A DNA stretch of 64,000 bases from Mauremys mutica (lineage: Eukaryota > Chordata > Testudines > Geoemydidae): NCBI RefSeq assembly GCF_020497125.1, contig NC_059072.1:306732781-306796780 (forward strand). The letters are read 5' to 3'. The first letter of the stretch is position 1, and every line of letters begins with the position of its first letter. The notes beneath the pieces were generated by a model, which ran no database searches, was not told the origin of the DNA, and was given only the letters and a program-made list of their open reading frames with translations. Below are positions 10,019 through 22,799 of the stretch, piece after piece. Position numbers and translations under genes: made by a program.

Positions 10019-10848
10019 ATCATGGAGGATACTGACTCTGTTCTTTTTTTGTTTGTTTTTAATTATAATTAGGTTCTTTTAGTAATTATAAAGCCCTTTC
10101 CCACACAGAAAGGCGGGCTAATAATTAAAACACAAAAGGCTGAAGAGATTGCAGATTTCTGGTTTTGGTACAGATCAGTCTTCCTCTGTTTATTTCAGTT
10201 ATCAAGTAATGTACAATTGATAGAAAAGCAAGTTGGTTCTGCAACATTAGGAGGATAAACAGATTTCCATGATAAAAAATATACATACAGTGTTTGAAGC
10301 TGCACATCTGGTGCTCTTACTCTGTCATTATTTATGTAATGCTTTATCTATTAATGAAAGTACAAACATACTAGTACTGTGAAAGGAAAGAAATTGCACA
10401 ATATTTCCCTCATGCTGAAAGCTATTTGCCAAGCAGTTATGATTAATATTCAAATATTAGGAATTATAAGCCTTCTTTATGAAGCTATCTATAATGTTTT
10501 GATTAATGTCCAAGTTAATAGGTCACATTTGTAGTTGGAATAATATAAAATGAAGTACCTCTTTAAATTTCGCCAGCAGTCCAGAAAGTAAATTATGTAA
10601 AGTTATTGCCTCAACCATTTGTTGGTTTAATCTTTGAACTTTCAAAATGTTTTACATAAAGATTTATATTTAAGTCATGGGTGTACCTTTATGTTAACTT
10701 AATTCATTTCTGTCCAGGAAGAAGGTAGCAAGCAGCGTGCTATGGAAAGGAATGTATACATTAAATGGAAGAAAGATGGCCTGTTGGGTGCACTGGGTTA
10801 TGTGACGCATTCCTACGTAACAGTTTCAAACACCTTTTTATTTTTAAG
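10019..10848 (+). other. FNDC3A intron flank
   Basis: AT-rich sequence immediately upstream of the first visible FNDC3A exon. No repeat recognised. Confidence 0.5.
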
Positions 10849-10924
10849 GTTATACTGGTGCAAGTTAATCCAGGGGAGGCTTTTACAATAAGAAGAGAAG
10901 ATGGGCAGTTTCAGTGCATTACAG
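10849..10924 (+). CDS. FNDC3A: FNDC3A coding exon (N-terminal VILVQ exon)
   Basis: The exon reads in frame from its first base and encodes the conserved N-terminal peptide beginning VILVQVNPGEAFTIRRED and ending ...QCITG. It is bordered by a TTTTTAAG acceptor and a GTAAAG donor. It is 76 nt long, enters in phase 0 and leaves in phase 1, so its last G is completed by GT of the exon at 43166 to make Gly. FNDC3A is an ER/Golgi-associated, tail-anchored fibronectin type III protein needed for spermatid-Sertoli adhesion in mouse (family knowledge). By recollection of the human protein this segment is about residues 34-59. The preceding first coding exon was not found between 1 and 10848, so it should lie upstream. 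The identification rests on strong peptide similarity recalled from vertebrate orthologues. Confidence 0.95.
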
Positions 10925-11414
10925 GTAAAGTTAATAATGTATTTCCTTGATATTCTCATTTAATTTCAGTATAAACAAAAGGTATTGCAAGGAATTATTT
11001 CATTGTGTAAATGTGTGGTTTTTGAAGTTGTAGGAAGAGGGTTGAGGAGGATATGATTTTAAAATAGTTTTATAGAAAATTCCAGTTAATGCTAGTGTAT
11101 AGATTTTTTTCCTTTTCACTATCATAACCATAACCAGTGCATTTTTACATGTATCATGAAATTAGATTCTGCAAAGGAAATTATTGTAAAGTCTACAGTG
11201 CAGATGAAGAAGTACTATAGGAACAATTATGGTTTTGCTTATTTATTAAATGCACATCTCAATTTTAGAATTTAAAGCTGTAATTCAGTTCTTGAAAGTT
11301 ACTTACTGACTCTGGAAACGGTTTGTTTGGCAGTCATTTGAAGGTAACTGTAAAATTAATCCTAGGGATTTTTAAGGTAGAGAAGGAAATGTAGCAATGA
11401 ACTTTTTTTTAAAA

Positions 11415-11489
11415 ATGACCTTTCAAGGTCCCTTCCAGTTCTAGAAGATTGGTATATCTCCAATTATTATTATTATTATTATTATTATA
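11415..11489 (+). repeat. SINE/CR1 3' tail fragment ending in (ATT)n
   Basis: CAAGGTCCCTTCCAGTTCTA matches the 3' tail of the SINE at 2676 and is followed by about eight ATT units (11464-11489). It is a 5'-truncated insertion whose tail grew into a microsatellite. Confidence 0.7.
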
Positions 11490-11768
11490 TTGTTTGTCTT
11501 ACCTGTGGGGGCAGATAAGATTTCCTCACGCTAAGGGCAGATGGCATCAAGGTACCTCACAACCCTAGGTACCTCTGGGAAGCGTCACAGGAGGCAATCC
11601 AGGGAATGGGCAGGATTTCAGATCCTCAATTGCATAAAAAGGATGGAGAAGGTTTTTCTGCTTTCCAGATACTAACAGTGGAGGGGTTAAAAGCAGCAGA
11701 ACTAGTTTTCTGAGATCTGTTACTTTCTATTTCTTACAAGGCCCTCTAAGCTCTTTCCATGCACCAAC

Positions 11769-12962
11769 TACTCTTGAGGACATTCTGTGCCAAAAAAAAT
11801 AAAAATTCTGTGCAAATATTTTAACATTCTGCAAAATTCTGCAGATTTTATTTGTCAAATAAGCATGGCAGTGGGGAGCACAGGCCACTGGCTGCACAGA
11901 GGTGAGAGATTACTGTAAAGCTCCCCCCCAGGACATGGACTCAGCGGTGAGGCCGCACCCAACCCTGACACAACATAAGGACCAGGCCTGCCCCAGAAAT
12001 ACCCCAGGGCCCTTCCCCTCTGTGCCAGGTGTACCAGGTATGGGCAGGCAGGCTCAGCAAGGCAGGATGTAAGTGTGGAGGGGCTTAGTGTGGGGGGGAT
12101 CCAGATGTGGGTTGAGAGGGTTCTGTGTCGGGCAATCTGGGTGCAGGCGGCTCAGTGGGAGATCTGGATACACAAAGGCTTGTTAGGGGATTTTAGGTGC
12201 AATGGTAATGGGACTCTGTAAGGGAGTCCAGGTGAAGGTTGTTGGGGCTCAGGAGGAGGGGGTCTGGGTGGGGGGGGATAGAGCTCGGCAGGGGAGTCAG
12301 GGTTTGGCATGCTCAGTGGGGGGGTCCAGATGCTGGGGGAGTGGGACTCAGTTGGGTGGGGATCCACGTGCAGCTGGTTGGGGCTTCGTGGGGTGGTAAT
12401 CCGGGTGCGGGTGGCTTCTCGGGATGGTCCAGGTGCAGGGGAAGTGGGGCTCATAGGGGGAGGGGTTTCTGAGTGCAGGGTGGGGGCTTGGCGGGAGGGT
12501 CTGGGTATGAGGGGGTCTGGATGCATGGGGGTTGGGCGGATGGGGGAGCAGCTCCCTGTATATGGATCCCTCCCCCTGCAGCTGAGGAGCAATGGGTGCA
12601 GGAAGTGGCAGGGAGGGAGGGAGTTTGCAGAGCTTCCTGCAATTGGGGGAAAAATCTGGGGGTGGGTCTGACCTGGCCCCGGATACCATGCAGGGGAAGA
12701 GGAAGTCCCATCCTCCCCAGCCCACCCGGGACTAGCAGCTGGAAGCCACCAGCTGGGTATTCCCCAGTCCCGCCCCCTGCCCCATAGTGATTTACCTCTC
12801 TGCCAGCTGCCTTGGGTAGCCGAAACATACTTCTGGAGAAGGTTGCATGACCACTTTTGTGGCTTCCACATTACAAAGTCATTTTTCTGCAGAGAAGCAA
12901 AGAAATCTGTGGGAAACATAAATTCTGCACATGCACAGTGGCACAGAATTCCCCCAGGAGCA
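11769..12962. mobile_element. About 1.2-kb non-autonomous element with G-rich tandem interior
   Basis: The ends read TACTCTTGAGGACATTCTGTGCC and, inverted, TGCTCCTGGGGGAATTCTGT..., an inverted repeat of about 22 bp. ACCAAC flanks both sides (11763-11768, 12963-12968). The interior from about 12060 to 12560 is a degenerate tandem array (GGGGGTCTGGGTGCAG-type units), G-rich on the + strand. The 271-codon minus-strand ORF across it is a Pro-rich low-complexity artefact. Confidence 0.65.
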
Positions 12963-12968
12963 ACCAAC

Positions 12969-14704
12969 CTGTGAAGGATATAGTTGTTGGACAGTAATAT
13001 GTCTCTGAAAGAAAATTAGCACTACACATATTGCTAAAGTTGTTATATCTGATTTGGGGAGAAAATGCAGAAATTTTCATAGAGAATCCAAGAGGGGATA
13101 CATCTTTTTGCAAAGTGGATAAGGGAACTAGCATCTCCTTGAAACCTGAAGCAGTACTCAAGGTCCTCTTACACAAGAAAATGCAAGCTTCTCTAAAGAG
13201 AATGTTCAGATCTTCTCCACAGGCCATGCAGTCTAAGATCTATTAGATGGCTGCAATAATTGAGCAGATCTCTGGCTGCCAAAAATAAGTAGTCATACAT
13301 TGCCAAGACCTCATCCTATCTTAGTCTCTTTCTTTAGTGATGGTACATTCTATATTATCAGGATGTCTTTTTGTTCTATTATCTCCGCTGTCTGAGCTCT
13401 AAAGCTTTGGGGGTATTAATTAGGTACCCCCTATTTAGATACTACTATTCATCACTATATAAATTCTTAGATAGCTAAAGGGTTCTTTGGGTTCGAATCA
13501 TCTGTCTAAAAAAAGTCACTCTAAAGTCAGACTAGCAGCTGTCTCCTTCAATGAAAATTCTTGTCTTGGAGGAATTAAAAAAGTTTGAGCAGTCACTGAC
13601 TAATAAAAAAGACCCAGGGGCTTCCTGGGGAGGAGAACAGGTGCCTCTTCCTTTCCCCCTCTTTTCCAAACGCCATTCATATAGTATAACTCTCAAACCT
13701 TCAGGAAGAGCCTGCAATACCTGAGCTTATTGCCCAGATGAAAGACCACTACTGTTTGTTCATGTACAACTTGGCCAAGAACTAGATTTGTTGCTATCTG
13801 CAAACATAATTGGATGCAGCTTTTGTGGGTCATGCAGTCAACTGTAAAATATTAATCCATCCTGTATGTTGGATTTCTTGTACTATTATGGGAGGTCAAA
13901 AACATATGGACTGGTATAGAACATTGAAGAGAGAAACGGAAAATTATCCTTAGCTGTTAATTTCCTTTCTTCGAGGGCTTGTATACAAGTCTAGAACTTG
14001 TCCCTGAAATAATTTGTTTAATGCTAATAGTTTGTTTTGTAATTATTCCTAGATATATGTTTTGATAGTATGGCTTTTAAAGTTTCGACTGAGAACTGTG
14101 GGATGACAAATCCCTTATATAAGGGGAGGATGGTGCTCTCAAAACTTAGTTATTCTGTCTCCCTCTGCTGGCTGGGGGAAATTATATTTTAGCTGTCTGG
14201 AGTGTTAAAAAATCTCAAAGGAAGTAAATTAACAGACAGTGAAAACTATTTTCCCTTTCATTATTAGTTTTCGTGATTCTGCAGAATGTTTAGCAACTAA
14301 ATTATTTCAGAATAGTGTTATAATCAGATTTGTATTGAAGATTCTAACATGACCCTAAAGAGGATTCAAACCTTTTCAGAAATTTGTTTGTTACCTTTTA
14401 TTCTTTTCCCCTTTTTGAACCACAAATTGGTCAACCTTGCAACCGATGGTTTTCTGAGATTTATTTGAAACATGTCAGTGTAGTAATTACTGCACAATTT
14501 CTGTGGGGAACATAGTACTTTTATACCTTGATATTCAGGCAAAAGTGAAAAAAACATAATGAACATGAGACTAAATGTTCATTCTTTTTATTCAAGGTAT
14601 TGAACTCATCAGTATAACAACTCAATCATTTTATTGTAATCTTAAATTATCAACAGACTAAATAAGGGGATTGAATCTAAGATGAACAGATACTGCATTT
14701 TCAT
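12969..14704. other. Non-coding intronic sequence, nothing recognised
   Basis: No exon, RNA or clear repeat ends found. Confidence 0.45.
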
Positions 14705-15930
14705 GCACTGTGTTAGGGGGTTTATTCCTTCACCCTCTCCCTTCCTTGGTCCTTCTCGCATGAACAGAGAGCAACAATACCCGAAGTCCAAAGGCGCAAA
14801 CAATTTGATGTTTATTGGGGTGAACTTCCAACAAGCATGATTCCAGTTTCCTTCCTTAGTGTCCCCCTTCCCAGCTCTGACACCACCGAGCCTTGCCTGT
14901 GTCCCTTTTCCTGTTCCCATCCCCTGTTCCCATCCCCCCCTTTAGCAAAACATGATCCCAGTTCCCCCACCCCCAGTCCCTGTTCCCATTCCCCCCCTCC
15001 ACGTCCTGATTGACTGCAGACTATATAGTAAAACTTGAGTTCTGCTTTACTATACCTTAACCAATTACTTTACTGAAATTTAACTAACCAATCCTAACAT
15101 ACTGTAACATGGTTATTTAACCAATTATATCCCACCACCTTAATTGGTTTACACCCAGCAAAATTATACAGCAGACAGAAACAATCACAGAATCAGACAG
15201 AGACCATGCAAATAAACATACAAAACAATACAGAAGTGAGGATTTCACAACTACATCTATACAGACATAAGGGTTTTCCAGCTGTGTCTATTGATAAGTG
15301 AGTTCTTACCAGACAGAAAACTATCAAACTAAATTTCCTTTTACATGTTCTAGGCTTTTTCCTTTCTCTGGAGGTGATAGATCGGATCGCCTTCCTAACA
15401 GCCCCAGATTGCCTTATTTCAATATGACTAAACAGGGCCTCAGACTGTCACAGTGAGAGAAGGCCCTTACATAGATAGACAATGATTTTGATTCTTTCTT
15501 TTATACTTCTATAACTAGCTAAGTGATAAGAATACACCTAAATTCTTAAAGTATAGGCCAGACAGGCTTGAATATCTATATCCTAACACATTATAACCTT
15601 TAAAGTGTTCCAGTCATATGGTAAATTGTCATCTATCAAGTTTACATGCAAAAATATTACTATTGTCTCTGTATAAATACCACGGCAATCTGTGATAACA
15701 GTAGTTAAACAACAGTAGTTAAACAAATGATTTAATCCTTGCCAGTTTTCACAAGCTCCTCATCCCAATCTCTGGATGGATACCAGTCTGTTGTGATTGG
15801 ATCCAACTGCTGTTTCCCACGTGCTTCTAAACCCCCAAGTCTGGGTAGTGACTGATCACTGTTCCTAGGTGTAGGCCTCATAGGTGCACTCCCAGATAAA
15901 GTTTTAAACCTATCCTTTCAACAATTGGGT
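14705..15930 (-). repeat. Possible antisense LTR-related retroelement sequence
   Basis: The block opens TGTTAGGGGGTTTATTCC and holds TTTATTGG (an antisense AATAAA), short C-rich tandem units (CCCTGTTCCCATCC, near 14920-14995) and a C/T-rich tract, features often seen in antisense LTRs. No matching right terminus, target duplication or coding region was identified. Confidence 0.3.
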
Positions 15931-16191
15931 GACATTAATGTTAAAGATATGACAATACTAAGGAGGTTTGATTTGGGGAAACATGGACATGGAGGGTAGA
16001 TTATTGAAACAAGAATTTGGAATAAAGAAAGAAAATAAAATCTAAAGAACTGATCTGAACTTTTAATACTGAGATGTCAGCAAGACATACCAATTTATTC
16101 TATCCATCATTCAAACTTTGAAAGAGTTGGCAGAAAGTTTCAAAAATCAGATCTGGAATTTTTTCCTTTGTCCCTCACTCAGGGCTTGTCT

Positions 16192-16426
16192 ACATGGGGG
16201 GAAAGCCCACAGTAGCTGATGCATACTAGCTACTCTGCACTAACTCCATGTGTGGACACTCTTACTTAAGAATGCCTTTGTGCTTATTAGCTTAATGCAC
16301 TTTGGAAGTGCATTCAGCTCAACCACTCAAGCATCCTCTTCATGCATAATAAGCATCCATATGGGGAGTGACTGCAGAGTTGTTAATGTACTTGCTGCAC
16401 ACTGACTTTCCCATGTAGACAAGCCC
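16192..16426. mobile_element. Harbinger-like MITE with GGGCTTGTCTACATGGG ends
   Basis: GGGCTTGTCTACATGGG at 16192 is mirrored by CCCATGTAGACAAGCCC ending at 16426, a perfect 17-bp terminal inverted repeat. The flanking triplets are TCA and TTA, compatible with a decayed TNA target. The interior is also loosely palindromic. Confidence 0.8.
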
Positions 16427-17683
16427 TTAAGAGCTATTGAGTCACTTACTTTCTTTAGTCAATGGTTTATAGTAAACTCCACTCATCTTCCCTTTTCTTC
16501 ATTAGTGCATCTTTTCTATCCTCTCCTCACTACCTAGTTCACCAGAATACCTGCTAAAACTTTTTCTGTTTTCTAGTGTTAGTTTTCTTTTGTATTCTAC
16601 TTCATTCATTTTCTGTAGTCTTCTTTTTCTGCCTGCAATGGAAGCTGCTGAGTCAGCTCTGTAAATTTTTCAGTTATGCTTTTTCTGTGAAGTTCTTTGT
16701 ATAAAGGAGGGAATGTTCTCCGTATTCATAAAAATTGTGCATGCATGCACACGCACATACAAACACACCCATCATATATTTGGAAGTAATAGCCACATGA
16801 TACATTGTGCAAGCATGTAATAAATATATTATATGCCCACATAATTTATCAAATGCTTATAACAGCATTATCTGCATCAAATCTATCTCCTTGAGATTTA
16901 TTCAGACATTCTAAATCCAACTGGAGGGAAGTTATGTGCTGGCTGAGTACTTTCTTCCCTGCTACCCCTGCACTCAAGATGACCTTCCTAACAATACGCA
17001 GCAAGCACTCCCCTTGTCTTTGTTAAAATTCTCCTCAAAACATGCTTTTGTGCACCCTGTGTTTTCATTCACCACCCTATTTACTTAATTGTGATAAATT
17101 CATCTGCTGATCACCCAGAACTCTGTGACTGTGTTGTCCTCTATCGTTTGTCTTAGATCAGAAGCTCATGAGTCAAGGAGATTTGTTGCTTCATGCTTTG
17201 TAGTGCTTTCAGCACACTACAAATAATATACCTAATTGCAAGGTCAGAGAAATAAAAATAAATTTAAACATACAAGGGGGTTGCTTTAAGAAAAGGTTTG
17301 AGAATGTTTGTGCACTTTTAGAGTTCTAAGCATACACACCAGATTTATACTTATCAATGTGGCAGTTTGCTAGTATTTGTCATCACTGCTACCTGTCTTT
17401 TGGTAGTAAAGTCCTGTAAACAGAAAGGGATCCGTAACATAAAGGAGAAAATTGTTGAGAGCTAAATAAAAAAATTGCAAATCTTTGACAATGCATCTTT
17501 GTCCAAGGGTAGAAAGATTCAAATCTGACTGGTGCTGGCCAGGCTATTTTCATAAGATGTATAATTAAATTGATGGCTGCTGAACTACTAGTAATTTATA
17601 AAATATACACAATCAAACTTTAAAGTTTTACTTATCCCAGTTCATAATTCTTTCTCATCAGCAATGTGGTCCAGCTAGACTAA
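16427..17683. other. Non-coding intronic sequence
   Basis: Nothing recognised except short AC/CA-rich patches near 16740. Confidence 0.45.
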
Positions 17684-17762
17684 GGGCCAGTCTACACTAG
17701 AAATGATACAGTGGTGCAGCTGCACCATTGTAGCGCATCTGGTGAAGACACTCCAGTTGGCA
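17684..17762. repeat. Truncated MITE end
   Basis: TAA precedes GGGCCAGTCTACACTAG, a left terminus of the same general type as the Harbinger-like MITEs in this window. No right end follows. Confidence 0.45.
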
Positions 17763-18960
17763 TAATAAAACCACCTCCAATTAAATACGAAGTCTTTAAG
17801 GGAAAAGGGGGACAAATTCCATTCCAGTACACCACTTGGAGTAACGACTCAGTTCATTGAGACTTTATTATCATGACAAGCAATACAATTGTTGCCAAAG
17901 TGTGTGCTAAGGAAAAAAAAAGACAAACCCCTCATCTTGTAGAGGAGGGTGTGACCATCCAGGAGAGTGTTACATAGTATTTGGCCATTTATCATTACAA
18001 ACCATTCCATTCTGGATCCAGTGGCAGGTTTCTACATAGCATGATGCCAATTTTCTCCTTTCTCTGGGTTAGGCAGGCGTTTTTTGTTGTTATGTTTTAT
18101 GGGACACATTTTATGATTTCTGATAGCTGGAGGAAATTGTCATAATGTCAGGGTAATTGTCCCTTTAACTCCCCTCTGTGGTCTGCTCAAGAAATGCGGT
18201 CTCAGGTCTCTCCACTTCACCTGCCTGAGCAGAGACCTGCAGCCCTTTCCCTTCTGACTGAGGTTTTAAGCTGCAGCCTCCTTTTTTTCAGTGTGTTTAT
18301 CCCAAGCAGCTCTGCAGTTTGTGCTCCTTAGGTTCTCACCAAGAACAATGATATTGTCTTTACCAGTGGCCAAACAGCCTTCTTAAGCAGAATACATTTA
18401 TTTAAGGACAAAAGAATACAGAAAACAGTACAAGAAAACAGTAAACAGATCTACACACGTATTAAACATACCAACAGTCGCCCATCAATGCTGTGGGGCC
18501 CTGGCAAATCAAAGTCCTTCCAACCATGCAGCAAGGGTGGGGGCCTGGCCCTCCCTTGGACAAAAGTTCATGTGCATTTGCTGGATCTGAAGGAATGTCA
18601 TGAGTCTGTTTAAACTCAACTTTTTATACCAAAAGCTCTTCCTCTGTTTCCTTGGGCCTCTGATACCTGTTTGAAACAGTATATGCTAACTACTCCAAGG
18701 GTGCTATTTTCTTAATATATTTACAATCTTAGACTGCAGTAATGAGCCGCCATCTTTTTTCTAGAAGGAGCTGAGCTTATGGAGTAGAAATAGAGAGTGT
18801 AGTATTGCATGGGGGATTTAGCAGATCACCATGTGTCAGTTTCTTGGGTTTCTTAATGCCTTGTCGATATTCCAGAGGCCAGATTCTGGACTTCAAGGCA
18901 CAATTTGATCATCTGCACCATCTAGTGAAGTCACCATATGTTATTTGTGTATGTAATAAT
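17763..18960. repeat. Possible retroelement-derived sequence, unresolved
   Basis: Contains antisense-type polyadenylation patches (CTTTATTATC near 17865, CATTTATTTAAGG near 18395) and pyrimidine-rich stretches. No ORF, LTR pair or target duplication was found; the assignment is tentative. Confidence 0.2.
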
Positions 18961-20825
18961 TAGAATATTAATTGCATTTTCTTGTGGTGTTATCTAGAGA
19001 CCATGGCACGTTAAGAGATGGGACACTTCATAATTTTTTGCTGTTGGTTTTTATTTCAAATGAGTGCTCTCATGACTTGGGATGCTGTACTAGATAAAGG
19101 TAAAAAAACACTTAAAAACACTCTAATTAAGTTTGAAAACAAATTTGAGTGAATCTCCTACCAGACGAAAGGGTGTGTCAGGGTAGATGTTTTAAGGAAT
19201 ATCCTTGAATTTACCCTGAAGCACTAGCTGATGAAAAATGTGCTGCCCATTTTTTGTGAGGGGTAAGGTATTGCAAGTACATTTGTACTCAAGTCCCTGT
19301 CATGACTTCCAGGTTGTTTCCAAATGTAATTTAGGCTGGTGATCTGGAAAGCCCTGGATGATGTGGAAGTACATTAGGTGAGAAGTAATTTCAGTTAATG
19401 CCTTTTTCATGGAGTTAAGATTGGATGAAAGGTCCTTGTGATCATTTCCTGGGTTTGAAATCTCCAGGGACGGCAGAAGAACAGTCTTAACTGAAGGGCC
19501 CTACCTTGGCAATTCAATCCCTTTGATGGTCCATCAGAGTACTAATGAGCTTCAAGACAAAATAAAATATATTTCTTAGATTTTCTTCAGGTTTTTTATA
19601 TTCGTCTTTTTATTCCTAAAAAAATGACAGCATGGCTACTAACATTTCTGCAGATAACAGCCATGGGTTCTTAGTTGCAACCCATTGTAGATAGTTTTAT
19701 TTAAGAACATATATTTTAAAATGAGCACCTAGATACATTAGTGAACAGCTCTCTATATGTTTATTAAAAAAAATAAATTACTCTCTTTGACTACCAAACA
19801 GTCATCAGATAGTAATGACCTCTGGTCACCACTGATCTGAGCTCAGCTTAAACCAGCAAACTATTGGGGAAAGACTAGCAGTACCATCCCATGAGCATCT
19901 GCTTTCCAGAGAGAACTTATTTTTTGTTTGTTAGTTAGGTAACAGGACTTCTATCTTCGTTTGTCAGTTTGCTGTACTGAAATGTATATTTTTTAAAAGG
20001 AAAGAGTGCTTGTAAATCTATATAGCCATTTTTGATAGTAGTAGTGTTTATGGGCTTTTGTGAAACCTTCCTTAAGCCAAAATTTTCTTATTCTAAAGTG
20101 GAATTATAAGCTACATTAGAGTGATTCATAAAACTGGGTTTAAAATGTATGAATGGGTTCTCTTTGTAGAAGTGAATTACAGCAGATCGTCCATTCATGA
20201 ATTCTTTCCACTGCAGAATATGTGAATGAAGATGACTCATCCTGAGCACATTTTATAACAGTCACAAGTTGCAGCTAAGGGCTATTAAATGTTACTTGAC
20301 ATAATAAGAGAGACCATGTTATATATGGCTCTGCAAAAGGAAAATTGCCGTATTCATAAAATGAGAATGTGTGCAAATTAGAATGGATCATAAATACTTC
20401 ATGTTTTGAAATGAATATAATATCAGTGTAAGGCAAGTCTCTGGAAAGAAGAAGAATAAGCAACCTTGCTTTGGTTTAATTTAGTTTAAAATAAGGAATA
20501 AAATATCCATTAAAATGTGTTTTTAAGAGTTGAAAGGGTGAGGAAGTTTACATCCATTATGAAGCAACGGTAATATGATGCTATAGTTAGAAGTGTAACT
20601 TTCTTTCCATTGTTAGTTTAATTTTGAGTCCCCAGCCGCAGCCCTGTCCAGTATCCACAGAGTTAAATAAATAAAACAAACCCCTTCTCTGACTCCCATT
20701 TCATATGTGTGGGCTCCTGCCAGTGGAGAATTTTTTTAAGAACGTGGTAAATTAATGAAACAAGGCATTTCTGAATTCTGAAGGTAACTGATCAGAACTT
20801 TTTGCTTTTTTGGGGAAAATCTGAT
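18961..20825. other. Non-coding intronic sequence, nothing recognised
   Basis: AT-rich, no supported gene or repeat boundary. Confidence 0.45.
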
Positions 20826-20831
20826 TTTTAT

Positions 20832-21432
20832 TTCGAGTAGTGTCCGTATGGGTGCTCCACTTCAGGTGCACATGCACCTGTAAAGCCCTTGATCAGAGAT
20901 TTCTAGCTAGTAGTGTCCGTTTGGCCCATGCATGCGCCCTATGCCTCCTTGTGGCAGACACCAAGGCTATATACGGGTGCTTGGGCAAACTACCCTCAGC
21001 CCCTTCTCTACTGCCTTGTCCCGAGATGGAACATTAGCATATCCGTCTAGAGCATACTCAGCCTTTTCTCTTTTCTTCAGTGTTAGTTTATGGTAGTAGG
21101 TTGTTGTGTGGTGTTTAGTATGGCTGATTACTTTTGGGTGAGAGGACTGTTTTTCCACTCTCTTTTCCCCCGGGAGACTTGTCTTCTCCTGGCAAGTTAT
21201 GCTTGGTTCGCCAGGCTTCAAATGCTGCCTCTCTTGCCAGGATGCTAAACCATTAAGTGATGGGCATTCCAAATGCGTATATATAGCCTCGATGTCTGCC
21301 AAGAGGAGGCATAGGGTGCATGCACGGACTGAAGGAACATTGCTAACTAGAAATTGCTGATCAAGGGCTCAAGAGGAGCATATGCATCTGAAGTGGAGCA
21401 CCCATAGAAACCCATATCTTGAAAAACTACAG
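20832..21432 (+). mobile_element. Short DIRS-like element, a second subfamily
   Basis: The left arm (20835-20975: GGGTGCTCCACTTCAG, GCCCTTGATCAG, GAGATTTCTAGCTAG, GCATGCGCCCTATGCC, GGCTATATACGG) is repeated inverted at the right (21275-21425). Each arm carries a TATATA box in the same relative place. Only about 300 bp separate the arms, with a gag-like start (ATGGCTGATTACTTT at 21120). It resembles the DIRS at 3436 in layout but not in terminal sequence. No RT or recombinase remains. Confidence 0.65.
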
Positions 21433-21439
21433 TTACTGC

Positions 21440-21930
21440 CAGAGGCGGATTAGGGGTTTGTGGGACCGTGTGGCCCTGGGCCAGCGCATGGGTGAGGCCC
21501 TCCCCACCCCTTCCGCCTGCAGTCCCCTCACCCCTCCTCCCCATGCTCCTGCAGAGGAAATGGGGTCGGGGTAGGGGGGCTTGCCTCGCTCCCCCCCACA
21601 CTTGGCTATCCTGCTGGGGATCTGGGTCGGGACACAGGGGCTTCCCCCACCCTGGCGCTCCTACTGGGGAGCTAGGTCAGGGCGCGAGGTCTTGCTCCAC
21701 TCCACCCGGCATTCCTGCTGGGGAGCAGGGTTGGAGCTTGGGGGCTTCCCCTGCTCCCCAGCAGGAGCGCCGAGCGGAGCAGGGCAAGCCCCCGTGTCCC
21801 GACCCAGCTCCCCAGCAGGAGCACCAGGCGGAGCAGGTAGGGGCGCATGGATGCCCATTTTTATGGGGGGCCCCCATTGGCTGGGGCCTCTGGGCACAGG
21901 CCCTATTGGCCCAGTGGCTAATCCACCACT
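21440..21930. mobile_element. hAT-like element with GC-rich interior
   Basis: The ends are CAGAGGCGGATTAG and, inverted, AGTGGTGGATTAG. GTTACTGC is duplicated at 21432-21439 and 21931-21938. The interior has repeated CTCCTGCTGGGGAGC modules in both orientations, shared with the interior of the element at 24432. ORFs on both strands are low-complexity artefacts. Confidence 0.7.
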
Positions 21931-21974
21931 GTTACTGCACAGGGTGAACCATTCCTTCTTATGCCTTTCCAGCT

Positions 21975-21978
21975 GTGA

Positions 21979-22039
<61 letters not shown>

Positions 22040-22053
22040 TGTGTGTGTGTGTA
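21975..22053. repeat. Compound (GA)n(GT)n microsatellite
   Basis: An uninterrupted GA run of about 27 units (21983-22037) passes directly into about seven GT units. Confidence 0.95.
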
Positions 22054-22542
22054 CACTGTAAGTTTCCCTATTGCATTCTAAATAGAAACTAAACAATTAA
22101 ACTTTGGATAAAGGTTTTATAAAATACCTGTTTTATCCATCTTTCTAGCAACATCTTAAAATCAGATGGCTAAGAGAGGAAATGAAATGTGTATTCTATC
22201 AAACCACTTTCTCACTAAAAGAATAATAAGTTGGCTATAGATTAATGTTGGAAGGAGAGATGAATGATTTTCCAATCACTGATTTCTGTTTAAAGCATGT
22301 GCATAATTAACAGTATTACAGCATAAATGGACAGATCTAAAAGCTAAGAAATTAAACAGAATTCAGATTTATTCATCCTAGCTGTTAAAATATTGTGGCG
22401 ATGGATGTTTTAGGAATCTGTGAAATAAAATAAAAATTAACATGAGATTATGATTCTCTGTATTTACTCAATATAATATGAAGCAATCACCTCATTTTTT
22501 CTTTAGGTATCTACAGTGTACTCGGTTTTTGTTAGTGTCTGT

Positions 22543-22796
22543 GGGTATGTCTACATAGCAAAGAAAAACCCGTGGCTGGCCCATGCCAGCCAACTTGGGC
22601 TTACGGGGCTCGAGCTGCGGAGCTGTTTCATTGCTGGGTAGAATTCTGGGCACTCCACAGTGTACTATAGCCCGGTTCCAGCCCAAGCCCAGAAGTCTAC
22701 ACAGCAGTGAAACAGCCCTGCAGCCTTAGCCCTGTGAGCCCAAGTCAACTGGCATGGGCCAGCCGCGGGTATTTCTTTGCTGTTGTAGACATACCC
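22543..22796. mobile_element. Harbinger-like MITE, 3-bp target TGT
   Basis: GGGTATGTCTACATAGCAAA and its inverted partner at the right (ending TGTAGACATACCC) form a terminal inverted repeat of about 45 bp that extends through CCCGTGGCTGGCCCATGCC. TGT flanks both sides (22540-22542, 22797-22799). Confidence 0.8.
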
Positions 22797-22799
22797 TGT

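Noticed and set aside
1..10848. Search for the FNDC3A first coding exon (MAEHPP-type start)
   Set aside because: No matching peptide or suitable ATG plus phase-0 donor was found by reading the + strand, so it is placed upstream of the window.
12152..12967. 271-codon minus-strand ORF, the second longest in the window
   Set aside because: It lies in the G-rich tandem interior of a mobile element, is Pro/His/Ser low-complexity, overlaps equally open frames on the other strand and has no protein-family motif.
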